64,000 nt of DNA from Salvia splendens (lineage: Eukaryota; Streptophyta; Magnoliopsida; Lamiales; Lamiaceae): assembly GCF_004379255.2 (NCBI RefSeq), contig NC_056048.1:2914001-2978000 (forward strand). Reading direction: 5' to 3'. The notes beneath the pieces were generated by a model. That model saw only the letters and a program-made list of their open reading frames with translations, searched no databases and was not told the origin of the DNA. This document shows positions 10,335 through 22,383 of this stretch, one piece after another (position 1 is the stretch's first letter; the number at the start of each line of letters is the position of its first letter). The position numbers and the translations under genes are program-made.

Positions 10335-10848
10335 ACTCCCCCGTCCCATAAAAATAGTCTTGTTTTTCAATTTTGGTTGATCCAATAAAAATAGTCTCCT
10401 TCAATTTTTGGCAAAGTCTTTTTTTCTTTTATAAAATGAGTCTCATGCTCCACTAATAATATTTCAATCTCTTTTTCTTTTTACATTTATCTTATTTTAT
10501 CAATTTCACGTTAAAACCCCTTGTCATATTTTCACAGCAAAGACGCTTGACTTCGAACAACATCGAATGGTCCATAAAAATGACCGATTTGTAGCTTTGA
10601 AATATCACCGCTTCCCCAATAAGTTTGGTTCAAACTTCAAACCATTGAGTCCTTAAGATTCCACCCAGTCACATATGAGCACATTTTTTTCATGAAAGTT
10701 GTGTGAGCACTTGAATCACAAAATTGTGCATTCTTGTGTATTGGATTGCAAGTTGGGGAATATGGTATTGTCTTCTTCAAATGGATAACCTTTAATTGTG
10801 ACTCGTCAATCTCGAGGTGCTACTTTCTTCTGCCACGCATCCTCTTTA
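10335..10848. other. Remainder of a split Stowaway element and spacer
   Basis: actcccccgtcccataaaaa at 10335 continues the Stowaway-like terminus left at 2999-3004, so the gypsy element inserted into it. The matching right terminus is not clear. The rest is AT-rich with no gene. Positions 10846-10848 (tta) are the target duplication of the next element. Confidence 0.6.
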
Positions 10849-11355
10849 GAGCATCTCCAGTGGGCGGACATCCCATTCGGACATCCACTAGAACATCCCA
10901 AAAATACCTCCTGCCACGTCACTAGGACATCCCACCCCACTGCCACATCACTAGGACATCCCCTGCATATCCGCCCTTCCCATCGCCCTTCCCACTAGGA
11001 CATCCCGCAATTAAAAAAATCACAATAATTTAATTTGTAGAAATGAAATTTGTAGTAAAAGAAGAGAGAAACTTGTTAACACAAGTGGTGCAAATGAAAT
11101 GAAGTTCAACGAGCCGTATATATAGAATTTAAAAAAAAAAAAAAAAAAAAATCAAATATCGGACGTCCGACCGGGACGTCCGACCTTCGCCACAGTGGCA
11201 CCCGTCCACCCGCCCGTCCCCGGGACGTCCGAGGACACCCGACTTCCTCACGGGACGTCCGTATCCGACCTCCGACCTCCCAACGGCGGACGTCCCGTCG
11301 CCCTTCCCGGTGTCCGACCGGACGTCCTACCGGAGGGGCGCCATAGGAGATGCTC
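10849..11355. mobile_element. PIF/Harbinger (Tourist-type) MITE
   Basis: The termini gagcatctcc and ggagatgctc form an inverted repeat flanked by tta at 10846-10848 and 11356-11358, as expected for PIF/Harbinger. The left part repeats ctaggacatccc. The right part repeats ggacgtccgacc. Between them, 11040-11130 contains acaagtggtgcaaatgaa followed by a TATA-like tatatata. The same block, acaagtggtgcgaatgaa plus tatttata, lies just upstream of the transposase ORF in the copy at 27205-29106. The MITE therefore looks like a deletion derivative that kept both ends and the promoter but no coding sequence. Confidence 0.88.
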
Positions 11356-11611
11356 TTAGCTCATGTCATGCCCATCCAAATCCCTACTTTCTCCTTCCTT
11401 GCTCATTCCAATCTACCTGAAATCGTTGTATTTTGTCAATCATAATTCACCTAAATTAAAGATTTCAGTTTTAATTTCATCTGATTCCAGTCCCTCACCT
11501 CTCTTCCTCGGTACCTAATTCAAATATTCAATCGCTGTTTACTGTTTGCTTACTAATCAAAACCCTCACAAACCCTGATTCCAATTTCCCCCCAAATCAC
11601 ACCTTCACTGC

Positions 11612-14344
11612 ATGGCATCACCACACAGCAATCGGAAAGAAAACGACCGCCCCGCCGCCGCCGTTCTCCACCAGCCGGCCTCCCCCCGCTTCCCTCCCGG
11701 AACCCCCACCGCCGGCGCCCAGCGCAAGGTCGCGATCGCCGTCGATCTCAGCGACGAGAGCGCCCACGCCGTGAAGTGGGCCGTCCAGAACTACCTCCGC
11801 CCCGGCGACGCCGTGATCCTCCTCCACGTGCGCCCCACCTCCGTCCTCTACGGCGCCGATTGGGGCGCCGTGGACGTCTCCGTCGACGCCGCCGACGAGA
11901 GGTCGCAGCAGAAGCTGGAGGACGATTTCGACAATTTCACCACGAGCAAAGCGGATGACCTGGCGCAGCCGCTGGTGGAGGCAGCGATTCCGTTCAAGAT
12001 CCATATTGTGAAGGATCACGACATGAAGGAGAGGCTGTGCCTGGAGGTGGAGAGGCTGGGGCTTAGTGCTGTGATCATGGGGAGCAGGGGATTCGGAGCG
12101 TCGAGGAGGGGGAGTAAAGGGAGACTGGGGAGTGTGAGTGATTACTGCGTGCATCACTGTGTGTGCCCCGTGGTTGTGGTGAGATTTCCAGATGAGAGAG
12201 ATGCGGATTCTGATGATGTAAATGGGGGTTCGGGAAAGGCAGTGGACACGGATATCTTGGCTCTGCAACCGGTGCCGGAGGAGGAGGAGCCGCTCTTTCT
12301 TGATGCTTCTGATCATAATGCAGGTGAAGTATAATCACGGAATCAGTTCACTTTTTGGATGCGATGAGGATTCATTCTTTGTTTTATCTTGGGTTAGGAC
12401 ATAGGATTGCATCAACCTATGCAACTATTTGTTTATATACTGTGCATAGTGGAAGTCAAGCAATTAGAAGAAGCTAATTTCGTTTCAAGATTGAATATGA
12501 TTCGACTTTGATATGTATAGTTGGCCGGGATGAGTATCGTAGTGGGAAAGTGGAAAAAGTTATGAGTTGCGTTTGAAGTAAGACCTTGATTTCTTAGAGT
12601 GAGGCTGAGTGTTAGTATTACCTGAGCTGAATAGAAGTTTAGATGGAGAAAACTCATAGGTGCCGGAGGTTATTAAGGCCTGTGAATCTTAGTAGAATCA
12701 AGTTACCTGCTGATTGAAATAATGGACGTAAGCCAATGAGATTGTAGGATATTTGCAGATGTAAAATCAGAATGCCAATTTTATTTTCCTCCTGGATATT
12801 GTGTTTGTGTCTGACCTCTTAATCTGCTCATGTCACCAACCAAAAGTATTGAATGGTGTTTACGTTTACTGTGTTAGTACTCCAACATTTCTGAAAACTA
12901 TATAATGAATGCGCTGGTTTACAGCCCGGTCAAGCATGTTTATGCGTAGAAGCTGATTTAGAAGAGTGATAATTACTTTTCTGATTAGAATTTTTTTATC
13001 TCTTGTTCGTGTTACTTTTTAGAGGATGGCCACATTGGGCAAACAGTTGGGTTAAGCTTTTAAAGAAAAGAGTAGACTGATATTCATGTCAAGCTAGAAA
13101 ATAATGAGTCATCGGTTGATTTGCCAAGGAAATATTTTGTCTTAGCACAAAAGGAGATATCTGTAAACTGCAGAGTCTAAGGCTTTCTTGAACTAAATTT
13201 AGTTGAATGTTCTGAATGCATGACTATAGCTATATAGTATTGGGTTTCACTCTCTAATATCTATGCGTGACCTGAGTGAAGACAATAATAATTGACTCAT
13301 GTAGTGTTATCTGCTTTTATAATTGGCTTGCTGTAGCGAAAAATATTTGGTAACAGCCATAAAAATGCATATTGAACTCAAGGTGGAGTTGTAGTTGTTG
13401 GAGAAACCAATATTTCTTAATAATGGAGTATAAAAAAACTATTTGAAGATTAGATTTCTTTTGGAGATTAGAATCCTGATACTATTGAGATTCTCCAAAA
13501 ATAATAAAGCTTGAAATAAGCAAGCTGTCAAGACTTGGAGATTTGGTCTCAAAAGTTGATTGGAGTTGAACTATATTGTCTTTTGTACACAATCAGATTG
13601 AAGAGAAGGCATGTCGCTTTATTGTTATGACATGTTGAGTAATATACATGGTCAGAGTTATACCACAAGTAGTTAGATTTTGCTTATGAAATGATCTGAT
13701 ACATTCCTGGTACTTCATAACAAACTAATTTTAGTCAGCAATTAATTATAAAAATTTGTCCAAATTTCCAAAACATTTTGAGTTAGAGATAGATCAGGTA
13801 AACTGGCATAACCATAGATGACATGATTGTGAATAGCCCAAAGAATCTAATATGTGCAATGTATACATGCTTCGAATTGAATATTGAAGCTGCGGTTGAA
13901 GGGATTTTTCTACTAGATTATCTAGGAAACACCATATGTGATGATTGCTGATCTAATGCTTGTTCTTCCGCTGCATGACAACATCAGTATCATGTTTTGT
14001 CAATTCATTGCCTGTCTCAATGAACCAACCAAGCCTTTCTGACCTTGTTCATATACTTTTAGTAGAAATGCTTTAAGAGAAAAGTAACCGTTAACAATTG
14101 TTACTGATGTTTACGAGTGTTTTTAGGATTGATAAGTGGAGGGATGATGAAGGCCTTTATTGCTTGACCGGAATCTAATGGGTAGGGAAGGGAAATTGGC
14201 ATGTAGATTTAGTTATCGTGTTTTTCCATGGCTTTCTCAATCTTAGAGACTACTTTATGCTATGTTCCTCCCTTTATGAATGATTTAGTCCCGAGCTAAG
14301 TTCATTAGGTTTTGCACGATGCAGATGTGGAGAAGATCTCTTGA
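11612..14344 (+). CDS. Universal stress protein, PHOS32/PHOS34-type
   Basis: The ORF 11612-12334 encodes 240 residues with a USP domain at about 38-195. KVAIAVDLSDES is the first strand, and GSRGFG...GSKGRLGSVSDY is the nucleotide-binding loop with the spacing seen in PHOS32/34 proteins, followed by CPVVVVRFPD. The N-terminal 38 residues are Pro/Ala-rich, as in this subgroup, where a phosphorylated Ser is known. The 5' half is GC-rich. The likely structure is two exons: 11612-12323 ends in a good donor (gcag/gtgaag), and 14325-14344 follows a cag acceptor, replacing the last codons GEV with DVEKIS. The exon join is inference; the unspliced stop at 12334 is the alternative. Members of this family bind ATP or AMP and respond to stress. 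Confidence 0.85.
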
Positions 14345-14711
14345 GCTGGTGATTGGAGAGGGCTTGTTTTCCTGAGACGGCGTTCATCATGGATACTTGT
14401 TTGTGTGAGAGAAGCTGAGTACTTCATTCGGCTTATCCTTTGGCTACTGTGTTGTTTCTGTGAAGGCTGAATGATCATCATTGTTGATAAGTTTCCTTCC
14501 TATGTTTTAGATACTGAGAATGGTCATGCTATCGATGTGATGTAAGCTATCTTTCCGACTTCTTCGCAGACACATCTTCCAGTTTCATATACTCATCTAA
14601 TGGCGATTATACTGAAACCATCTCTTTTCTCTATGTTATGTGCCTCATTCTGGTGTGTATTACCTCTGTTTTATTTCTTTTGTGCTGATTGGACTTGTGG
14701 ATAATGTTATA

Positions 14712-14947
14712 CTCCGTCTGTCTATCATTGGTAATCAATTTGATTTTGGCACGGGTTTTAAGAAATATAAAGGAAACTGGGTGAAAAAAATAGTGGAATG
14801 TTAGACTTATTTTTATATAATAGAGAGTGGAATGAGTTAGTGGAAAGTGAGATGTATCTACCCTTCATAGTAAAAGTGAACCGAGACTTCTAATGGTAGA
14901 TGGACTAAAATGGTAAATCGGGACTTCCAAATGACGGATGGAGGGAG
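14712..14947. mobile_element. Stowaway MITE
   Basis: The 236-bp element starts ctccgtctgtc and ends atggagggag, flanked by TA at 14710-14711 and 14948-14949. The termini are imperfect inverted repeats of the Stowaway (Tc1/mariner-derived) type. Non-coding. Confidence 0.8.
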
Positions 14948-15519
14948 TAATACTAATTTAATTATGTGGGATGTAAATTGCTTGAGCAAAAACTGTTGTT
15001 GGCATGGTTTGGATGTTGTCTTTGGACAGAAGAATCTGGACTGGAATCTCCACAAGCATAAACGTTGAGTACTATTCAGACGTAGATCAAATTAGACATC
15101 ATACGACAACCACAAGAAAATTTTAATTTAGAAAATTTAAATAATCCATATTCATCCAACAGTTCTGGTTTTTCTAATCAAAAATTTAAAAAAAATACAC
15201 TTATTTCATATTCCTCACTATTCCAAATAATAGTCTTTTTTTTAGTTTGTTGCATAAAATTAGTTCATTTTCAATTTTAGCAAGTTCATTCTATACTAAT
15301 ACCACTTGATCAATTACTTACTTTTTCAATTTTTATCATAGATTATCAATTTTGTACTATTAAAGTTGTGTGGTCTTCAAAGTTTCTATTTTTACGGGAC
15401 GAAAGAGTATACTAAAACAATAAACAAAGGTGTTTGATTAATGTTAAGTTTTTAAACTAGAGAGAATTGCGAATTAGAGACCGAGAATCATATGTGTATA
15501 GAGAAAATCATAGAAAATA

Positions 15520-15731
15520 CTCCCTCCGTCCCACTCAAGATAACCACATTCTTGAGTGGCACGAGATTTTAGGAAGTGTTGTTAGATGGAATAAAGTAGA
15601 GAGGAAAAATGTAGTTGAATATTTGAATGAGGAGAGAGGAGAGAGGAAGTTATTTCCAAAATTGGAAAGTGATCATCTTGATTAGAACAAACAAAAAAGG
15701 AAAGGTGATCATCTTGAATGGACGGAGTGAG
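15520..15731. mobile_element. Stowaway MITE
   Basis: The 212-bp element starts ctccctccgtcccactcaag and ends cttgaatggacggagtgag between TA dinucleotides. The terminal inverted repeat extends into the internal gataaccac / gtgatcatc region. Non-coding. Confidence 0.85.
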
Positions 15732-16677
15732 TATTAATTTGAATACTAATTGATTATTGCTTATAAGAGTGAAAAAATAAACCGGGATTAGTGACCCTAA
15801 TATTATTTAAAGGTTTATAAGATGTTGGATCATATTGTCTTGTTAATAGTAGTGCAGGTGTGCAACTTGTAAATTGTAGCATAATGGGGGTGTTGTGTGA
15901 AGCACGTGAACGTGTCGGTGGCACTCTTATTTTACACACGCCTTAATCCATAATTAAGATATAAAACCAATAGTTTATAGTCTTTGGTATCCATTAATGA
16001 CCCAAATTCCAATCTAACCTCAAATCTCTTAATCACACCCAGAGACGGCTAAGACAGCCATAGGATCTTACACCAAGAATTCAACCTTAATAATCCAAAT
16101 GTCAAACATATCCATCTTTCCTTCAAAATCAATTCAAATGTTACATAGAATGGACAGATGTAGGATGAGAAATCTATGTTTGTGTGAGGCTAGATTCATG
16201 CACATTCCCAGCTTCAATTGGCATTACATGATTGATTGATGTTGAAGCTTTAAGCATTCATCGATTTTAGGACCGTTCAAACGCTTCTCCCTCTCCATTG
16301 GTTGATTCCACGTGGACTTTTGTTTCCTTTTTCGTCTCTATTGATAATCCTAGTGGAAGATTCCTATTTTATGCTACTTTGAAATTAAAAAGAATCAAGG
16401 TCATGAATCATGCCACCACACCATCAAAGATATTATTTGTGATCTTGATACAATTTTCACACATTTTCCCAACCACAAGTATTTTGAAGTGCTTGTAATT
16501 AGGATTCTTGAACAATTAAGCATAACATTAATTAAAGTGATTAAATTAAGTACAATCTTGGTGGTTGCTCTAAACTATTACAACAAGTCATTGAGTCAAT
16601 AATACACATGAAAAACATGGTTAATAATTAAGCCAAAGTTGTTGTCTTCATCTTGTGCTATCACCACATCCATGATC

Positions 16678-17019
16678 TCATCTTTTTGCCTTGGCGGAGG
16701 ATGTCGAAGCGGAGGCGAAAAGGGGAGGCAAAGACAATGGCACAACTTGGTTTTCGCTATCACTGTCTTTGTCATCTTCATCTTCGTCTCTCTGGCCATT
16801 GGCACAGGCCTCACAGACAGAGACTGTGGGACCGAGCCTGGGGCCGGAGCCAGTCCAAGGAGTCGGAGACTGGCAGGCGTGGCAGAGAAGAGTTCTCGTG
16901 TGCTTCGCCACAAGGAAGTTCGCGGTGTGAACCCTCAAATCGCAAGTCCAGCACAGGCTCGCTTCGTCGGATTCACAGTACATTCTTGCCACCTTGTTGC
17001 ACAACTCACATTTCTTCAT
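16678..17019 (-). CDS. B-box zinc-finger protein, BBX28/29-type, short form
   Basis: The gene encodes 113 residues from ATG at 17019. A longer frame starts at 17199, but a TATA box at 17111-17118 lies downstream of that start, so the start at 17019 is preferred. Residues 2-45 form one complete B-box (MKKCELC, then CESDEASLCW, CDLRVHTANF and KHTRTLLC). A second half-box, CHACQSPTPW...VSVCEAC, follows, as in BBX28 and BBX29. The tail is acidic (DEDEDDKDSDSENQVVP) and then stops. Arabidopsis BBX28/29 continue another hundred or so residues to an EAR-like LDLNL motif, which I cannot find here. BBX28-type proteins act in light signalling by binding HY5. This short form could act as a microProtein-like competitor; that is inference. 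Confidence 0.82.
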   Translation of the reverse strand: MKKCELCNKVARMYCESDEASLCWTCDLRVHTANFLVAKHTRTLLCHACQSPTPWTGSGPRLGPTVSVCEACANGQRDEDEDDKDSDSENQVVPLSLPPLFASASTSSAKAKR

Positions 17020-18336
17020 TTCCTCTCTTTTTAAATCTCCAAATTGAAGAAAATGGCGTTGGAATGGGAGAAATAGAATGCAAGTTGCTGTCTGATTTTT
17101 TATTAGGCTACTTATATATGGAATGTGGTGTAGAAGCAAGTTGTCTTTCTTTTTTTTTTTTTTTGTCTTTTTTCCTTCACTTTTTTGGGGCTGCAACATG
17201 TATTATTGGAATTTGAGATCAACTAAGTAGAAAGGTCACCAGAGCTTACTTTGCATTTGCAACTTACCAAAAAAAGTTTAGAGGGTTTATAAGGTAATCA
17301 TGTCAAGAAATAAAGGACTACGGCCTATGGGGGTGTGCTAAGTTGTTGCAGGTGACTTCAAATATTATTTTTTAATAGTTACTAGAGAACAAGGTGTTAT
17401 GGCCGCGTGTAATGAAATAGTAAGAGATATTATACTTAAATGTATGTGTATTATATTATATTAATTTCATGTATATTCATATATTAAAGTCTACATGGAA
17501 TCCTCCCATATCATTCATGAATATGATCTAGATTATTCAAGAATGATCAATGTAGTTTGGTATGAAAGCTAAATACAATCTATTTTTTTGTTACAATCAA
17601 GGAGGGAGGGGAGGAGGCGGCGGCGTGATGCGAATTAATTAGGAATTAATACGTATCGAAGAACTTTTTAATCTTTCAAGAGGTGAGAGGACATAAAGTG
17701 TCGGAGACCTTATTCCTCTTCTCTCTACAGACATTAATTCTTAGGAAGAGAGAGATTGGTTTGTAAGAGAGAATCCTTCTTATTTCTAATCAAATACTCT
17801 ATAAATATTTATAATGTGGAAATATAAAAAAAAATATGGTTCTCAAATAAAATTCTAAAAAAAGTAAATTAAAAAAATACAATTAAATAGTAATATACAG
17901 ATTATCAACTCACTCAATAGTCCATACATAAAAAAAAATGAATATATTCGTACTCGGCAGCAAGGATGCATTGATGAGAAAAGAATTGGGGAGACAGATT
18001 ATCAGCTCACAGTACGGTCGCGTGCAAGTGAGTGTTCGTCTGGAATGACGTATTGTTTGATGTTCCGACACGTGTATTAAAATATCATAATATAACATGG
18101 CTATTGATAATATTTAAATTGAAAATGACAATAATTGAGATCAAAGATATGTCGGAATTAAGTGCAAGACAAACCAAAGCAATGGCCATAATGAAGTCGC
18201 GCTAGTGTCGTTCCACGACTACGAGGGAGTGCAATTAGTGGGCCTTTTTATGCGACTCCATTTTCAGTTTTGGGCCTACTTATTTAAATAATTCAATTGT
18301 TTATACTCTTCCTTTTAGTTTTAGCTATGCTTCAAT
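17020..18336. other. BBX promoter and spacer
   Basis: The BBX promoter lies at 17020-17200, and its TATA box is listed separately. The rest is AT-rich spacer with no supported gene. Positions 18329-18336 (gcttcaat) are the left target duplication of the hAT element. Confidence 0.5.
17111..17118 (-). promoter_or_regulatory. TATA box of the BBX gene
   Basis: Reads TATATAAG on the minus strand, about 92 bases upstream of the ATG at 17019. It lies inside the longer upstream reading frame, so transcription would begin after that frame's first Met. Confidence 0.6.
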
Positions 18337-19095
18337 CAGTGGCGGATTTAGGGGGAGAGGGCAGGAGGGGACGGTCGCCCCCTCCCGGCTGTTCGGAGAG
18401 CCTAAACTTTCCCTTGAATCGAGCCAAAAAATAGCATATCCACCCCCTAAACTTTCAATAAATGTTATATAAATTGTAGTAGCGCAATGGTTTGGATGTT
18501 GGGTTTTTAACTTAGAGGTCTAGGGTTCAATCCTCAACAAGAACAACATATGTTTTCCATTCTTTACTTTTTTTATTTTACCAATTCATATTTCTTCTTA
18601 TTATCAAAATAATATCTTTAAATACTTTATGAAATCTAAACTTTTACTAATTTGCATATATTATGTTATATTTTTTCTTTAGTTAAAATTATTTTTAATA
18701 TTGTGTTAAAGTTTTTTTTGTCCTGAAGTACTTATAATTTGTGATCCATGCATCTTATTCTCTATGTAACAAAATAAACATTTTAAATATTTTTGAAATC
18801 TAACTATTTACTACTCTACTTATATCTCTTTTGTATATAATATTTACAATGGTTTTGAATGTATACAATAATTACAATAATTTTATATTTTAAAATGAAC
18901 AATACATATTTGCAAGCTATAGTACATGTTTATATTTTATTAACAAGCTAGTGCTACTTAAATATTAATATAATATTATTTATTTTATTATTAAAAATAA
19001 TAATAAATATAATATTTAATATTTAAATATTAAATTTATTAATATTTAATATTTAAATTCCGCCCCGCCATTTCCTGGTTCAGGATCCACCACTA
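18337..19095. mobile_element. hAT-type non-autonomous element
   Basis: The termini cagtggcggat and the inverse of tagtggtggat are flanked by perfect 8-bp duplications gcttcaat at 18329-18336 and 19096-19103. Eight-base duplications and a cagtggcgga terminus are typical of plant hAT elements. There is no transposase. At 18480-18545 there is a tRNA-like block: gtagcgcaatggtttgg resembles an A box and gggttcaatcc a B box. The rest is AT-rich. Confidence 0.85.
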
Positions 19096-21413
19096 GCTTC
19101 AATATTTGTGATGCACATTTTTATGAACTTCAACCCTATGTAATAATTCGAGTAGCATAACAAAAAATATGAAAAAACAGTTGCGTTTTCTAATTGGGGA
19201 CTATGCGACCCATGCTTTATCTTCAAGAAAGCATATTGTTTGATGATAAAACTATAATATCCAACTTTCAGGGTCATTCAATTGCCATGTTTATTTATGA
19301 TTAGAGGTCATGTATATTCTTCTCTCTTGTTTGATTATCTTATCTCAAAAGCTCGGCCCGTAATAATATCATTTGGCTGACAAGATTACCTTGTATTTCA
19401 TGATTATTTACAAACCGATTATCACCTTCGTCGTCGAAATGTATGTTATATTATATGCGCGAAAACACTAAAGATGCGTATAGTATTTGGTAATTATATA
19501 CTCCATAAGTTAATATTATGTACGTAGAACATAAAGCATGTGAGACATTTTTTCCACCGGTCAATATGTCGAATGTTCGAGTCAACTAAATAGATATTTC
19601 TTGTCAATCAAAATAAATTCCCAACCAATTAAGATGTTGGGCTGATTATTAGGTTGGATCAGTCCAATCAAACTCTGAGTGGATCTAGTTTTTTACTAAA
19701 TTCTTCTGACCCAAAATTGATCATGTGTTTCTTGTAATTTCAGAAACATGTTGTTTCTTTTCTTATCTATAAAACGATAGCAATGAATCATCCGAACCAA
19801 TAATTAACTTGAACACCAATGTTTAGATAAGTACACAAAAAATATTCAATAATTCGAAGTACAATAATTGGAACCCTAATTTCTCCTTTTTATTACACGA
19901 ATCCATCCTCCTAATATATGACCAATTAGGCAAATAATTGGAGACTATCATGTTACTCCACACTTGAAAATAACGACAGATGGTGCAAAAAAAATTCAGA
20001 TTATTTGAGTCTTCTTCTCCAAAATTACCAAATCACTTCACTATACATCAGTGACGAATTCAAGAATTGGAACTCGTGATCGTTCGGGCACAGACTTAAA
20101 GCCAAACAATGTGTTGCTCGAGAATCCCAAAAGAGTGAAGCCGCAACATCAAATTAAAGACCAAGAAAAGGGGAAGATGAAAGAGAGAAAAAGAGTGAAG
20201 AATCTGCAGAAAAAAAAGGAGTGGATTGGAGCCTTGTAACTGAAGCCTTACGACACGAAATGAAACAGACTGCTAAACCTCATTTTCCAGTTCCTTTATA
20301 TCAACCTCTCCAAAGAATACGATGCATTTTGTATTAAACTCGATTGCTTAATCACGCTTTATTCACCTTTTCAAATTTGAGATGAGTGAGAATCTTTAAC
20401 TAAAGCAGGTCATAAAAGTAGATTATGTCTCTTCTTTTCTTTAACCTTATTCTGGTAATAAAGAGTTGTTCTTTAACTGGCTGGAATTTAACAGATATTT
20501 CGAAAAAAGGAAAAGAGAAAAGTAGGCTAACAAGAAGAATCAATTCCCACAGCTAATGTATGTATTGACAAACTAAAGCTGTTCAAAAGAGGACGAAAAC
20601 TAGGTATATTTCTTATTTATCCTATTTAACTACAAGCATTTGGCGTTTACTATCTGCAAAAATATATGGTAAAGGTGTGATTTTGTTTAATCGTTCAGGA
20701 CGTTTACCAAAAAATGTACCGCCGTTTAAGTTACTCGTTTCGTCCATCATTAAATGTCTCATTTTTGTTTTTTTTTGTCTGTCCGCCAATAAATGTGCAA
20801 TATCACTTTTACTATTTTTGGTAAGTGATCTCACGTTCCACTCATTTATTTCACTCACATTTTAGTATAAAACTAATATACGAAAATAGGGTACACATTC
20901 ACTAACGTTTTCTACCCACTTTTTTTACAAGGTCAAACGATTTCTTAAAATCCGAATCGGTAAAAAATGAGACATTTATTGCCGGATAAAGGGAGTATTA
21001 GCATTTAATGTCCATTGTTTCATTTAAAATCCGAATTGATCAGTATATCGACTTGATTACATGTCGATCGATTATCCAAATTACACATTGATTATCCAAA
21101 ATTACACATCGATTACTAAATGGACATGTAATTTCAGCTTAAACGGTGAGATATTTTCAGGTAAACGTTCCAAACGATGAGACAGAATCGACCCTTTATC
21201 CAAAAAATCTCAAGCCGTTTATCTATTTACATATTTCTTGCTTGCTTTTGTCACAAGACTTCCCTTTTATTTTCCCTCCAACAACCACCCAAACAAAAGT
21301 AGCATTTCCTCTATATACATCCTTTTTCATTAGCACTTTGTAAAAAGAACATGAAAATAAACTCATGCAACTATATATATTCCAAATCCAATAGCGTTGC
21401 CTACGATATAGGG
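19096..21413. other. AT-rich spacer upstream of the HHO gene
   Basis: A Stowaway element at 20734-20995 and the HHO promoter (TATA-like tatata at 21312-21317, about 100 bases before the ATG) are the only recognisable features. An open frame at 20051-20239 is Lys-rich and has no domain. Confidence 0.5.
20734..20995. mobile_element. Stowaway MITE
   Basis: The element starts ctcgtttcgtccatcattaa and ends ttgccggataaagggag between TA dinucleotides. The internal text atgtctcatttttg / aaaaatgagacattta shows the inverted repeat. Non-coding. Confidence 0.8.
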
Positions 21414-22383
21414 ATGGCATCATCAACTGAACTCAGTCTTAACACTGAATCTCTGGTGGAAAAAACACAGAAGCTGGAAGAATTCGTAGCTTGTTTGGAA
21501 GAAGAAAAGCTCAAGATTGAGGCTTTCAAGCGTGAGCTTCCACTTTGCATGCAACTTCTCACAAACGGTAATTTCTTGAAACACACTTGCGTTATTACAG
21601 CCGTTGGATTAGTTAATTGATGGATGGTTGGATCAGCCACGGAGGCGTCGAGGCAGGAGCTGCAGTCGCAGAGGATGAAGCAACTTTCTGCGGATAAATC
21701 GAACTGGATGGCGTCTGCGACGCTGTGGAGCGATCAAGTTGAGGGACGAAGGATCCCGTCCCCGGAGTTAGGTCTTGCGCCGCCTGATAACATGGAGAAG
21801 AGAAAGGCGAGGAGGTGTTGGTCGCCGCACTTGCACAAGCGTTTCCTACATGCGTTGCACATGCTCGGTGGTTCACAACGTTAGTATATATTACTCTTCC
21901 CGTCCCATTTAAGCTGTCCATATTTATTTTTTAATTTGTGCTAATTAAAAATGTCAGTCTTTCTATATTTAGAATAAAATTTGCATTTACTGTTTTAAAA
22001 TTCGTGTCATTCAAGAAAATGGTCATCTTGAATGAGATAGCGAGCAATTTGATTCTTACCAACTGATTATCCATTTTGGATGGATGCAGTGGCAACTCCC
22101 AAACAAATCACGCAATTAATGAAGGTTGAGGGATTAACTAGTGATGAAGTTAAAAGCCATTTACAGGCACCTTTTCTCTTTCTCTCTCCTTAATTGATCG
22201 TATTAATAATCACATACTAATTGGAAATTTGTACGTGCACAGAAATACAGACTGCACGCTGGAATCCAAGCTCCAAAACCAATGGTGATCGTAGGTAGCA
22301 TATGGGTCCCACCAGAGTATGCAACCCATGGCGGAGCAACGTCTACCGCCTTCTACGAACGTCGAATTCTACCACCATCTTAA
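21414..22383 (+). CDS. GARP transcription factor, HHO/NIGT1 type, four exons
   Basis: Exons are 21414-21567, 21637-21879, 22090-22166 and 22243-22383, joining in frame to 204 residues. The N-terminus has the ELPLCMQLL helix region shared by HRS1/HHO proteins. The single Myb-like GARP domain spans about 108-163: [39 protein letters not shown] and KYRLH. The C-terminus keeps the family segment [11 protein letters not shown]. These proteins are nuclear repressors of nitrate and phosphate starvation genes. Intron 3 starts cag/gcacct, so it would be a GC-AG intron; the other introns are GT-AG. At about 204 residues it is shorter than Arabidopsis HHO proteins (roughly 330-400), and no EAR repression motif is visible. 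The domain is complete, so it may still bind DNA. Confidence 0.83.

Larger units (their letters stand above)
14345..16677. other. Spacer with MITEs
   Basis: The first few hundred bases are probably the 3' UTR of the universal stress protein gene. Stowaway elements lie at 14712-14947 and 15520-15731, and a right Stowaway-like terminus (gggacgaaagagta) near 15396. The remainder to 16677 is AT-rich and I see no gene in it. Confidence 0.5.

Noticed and set aside
11618..12316. Long minus-strand frame across the stress protein gene
   Set aside because: Caused by high GC content; the plus-strand USP domain is unmistakable.
16653..17216. Plus-strand frames across the B-box gene
   Set aside because: They are shadows of the minus-strand B-box protein, whose cysteine pattern is clear.
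18480..18545. A functional tRNA gene
   Set aside because: Arms do not pair as a proper cloverleaf by eye and it lies within a hAT element; only tRNA-like.
20051..20239. Frame containing DLKPNNVLLEN, like a kinase catalytic loop
   Set aside because: No other kinase motif around it, and the frame is short and Lys-rich; probably chance.
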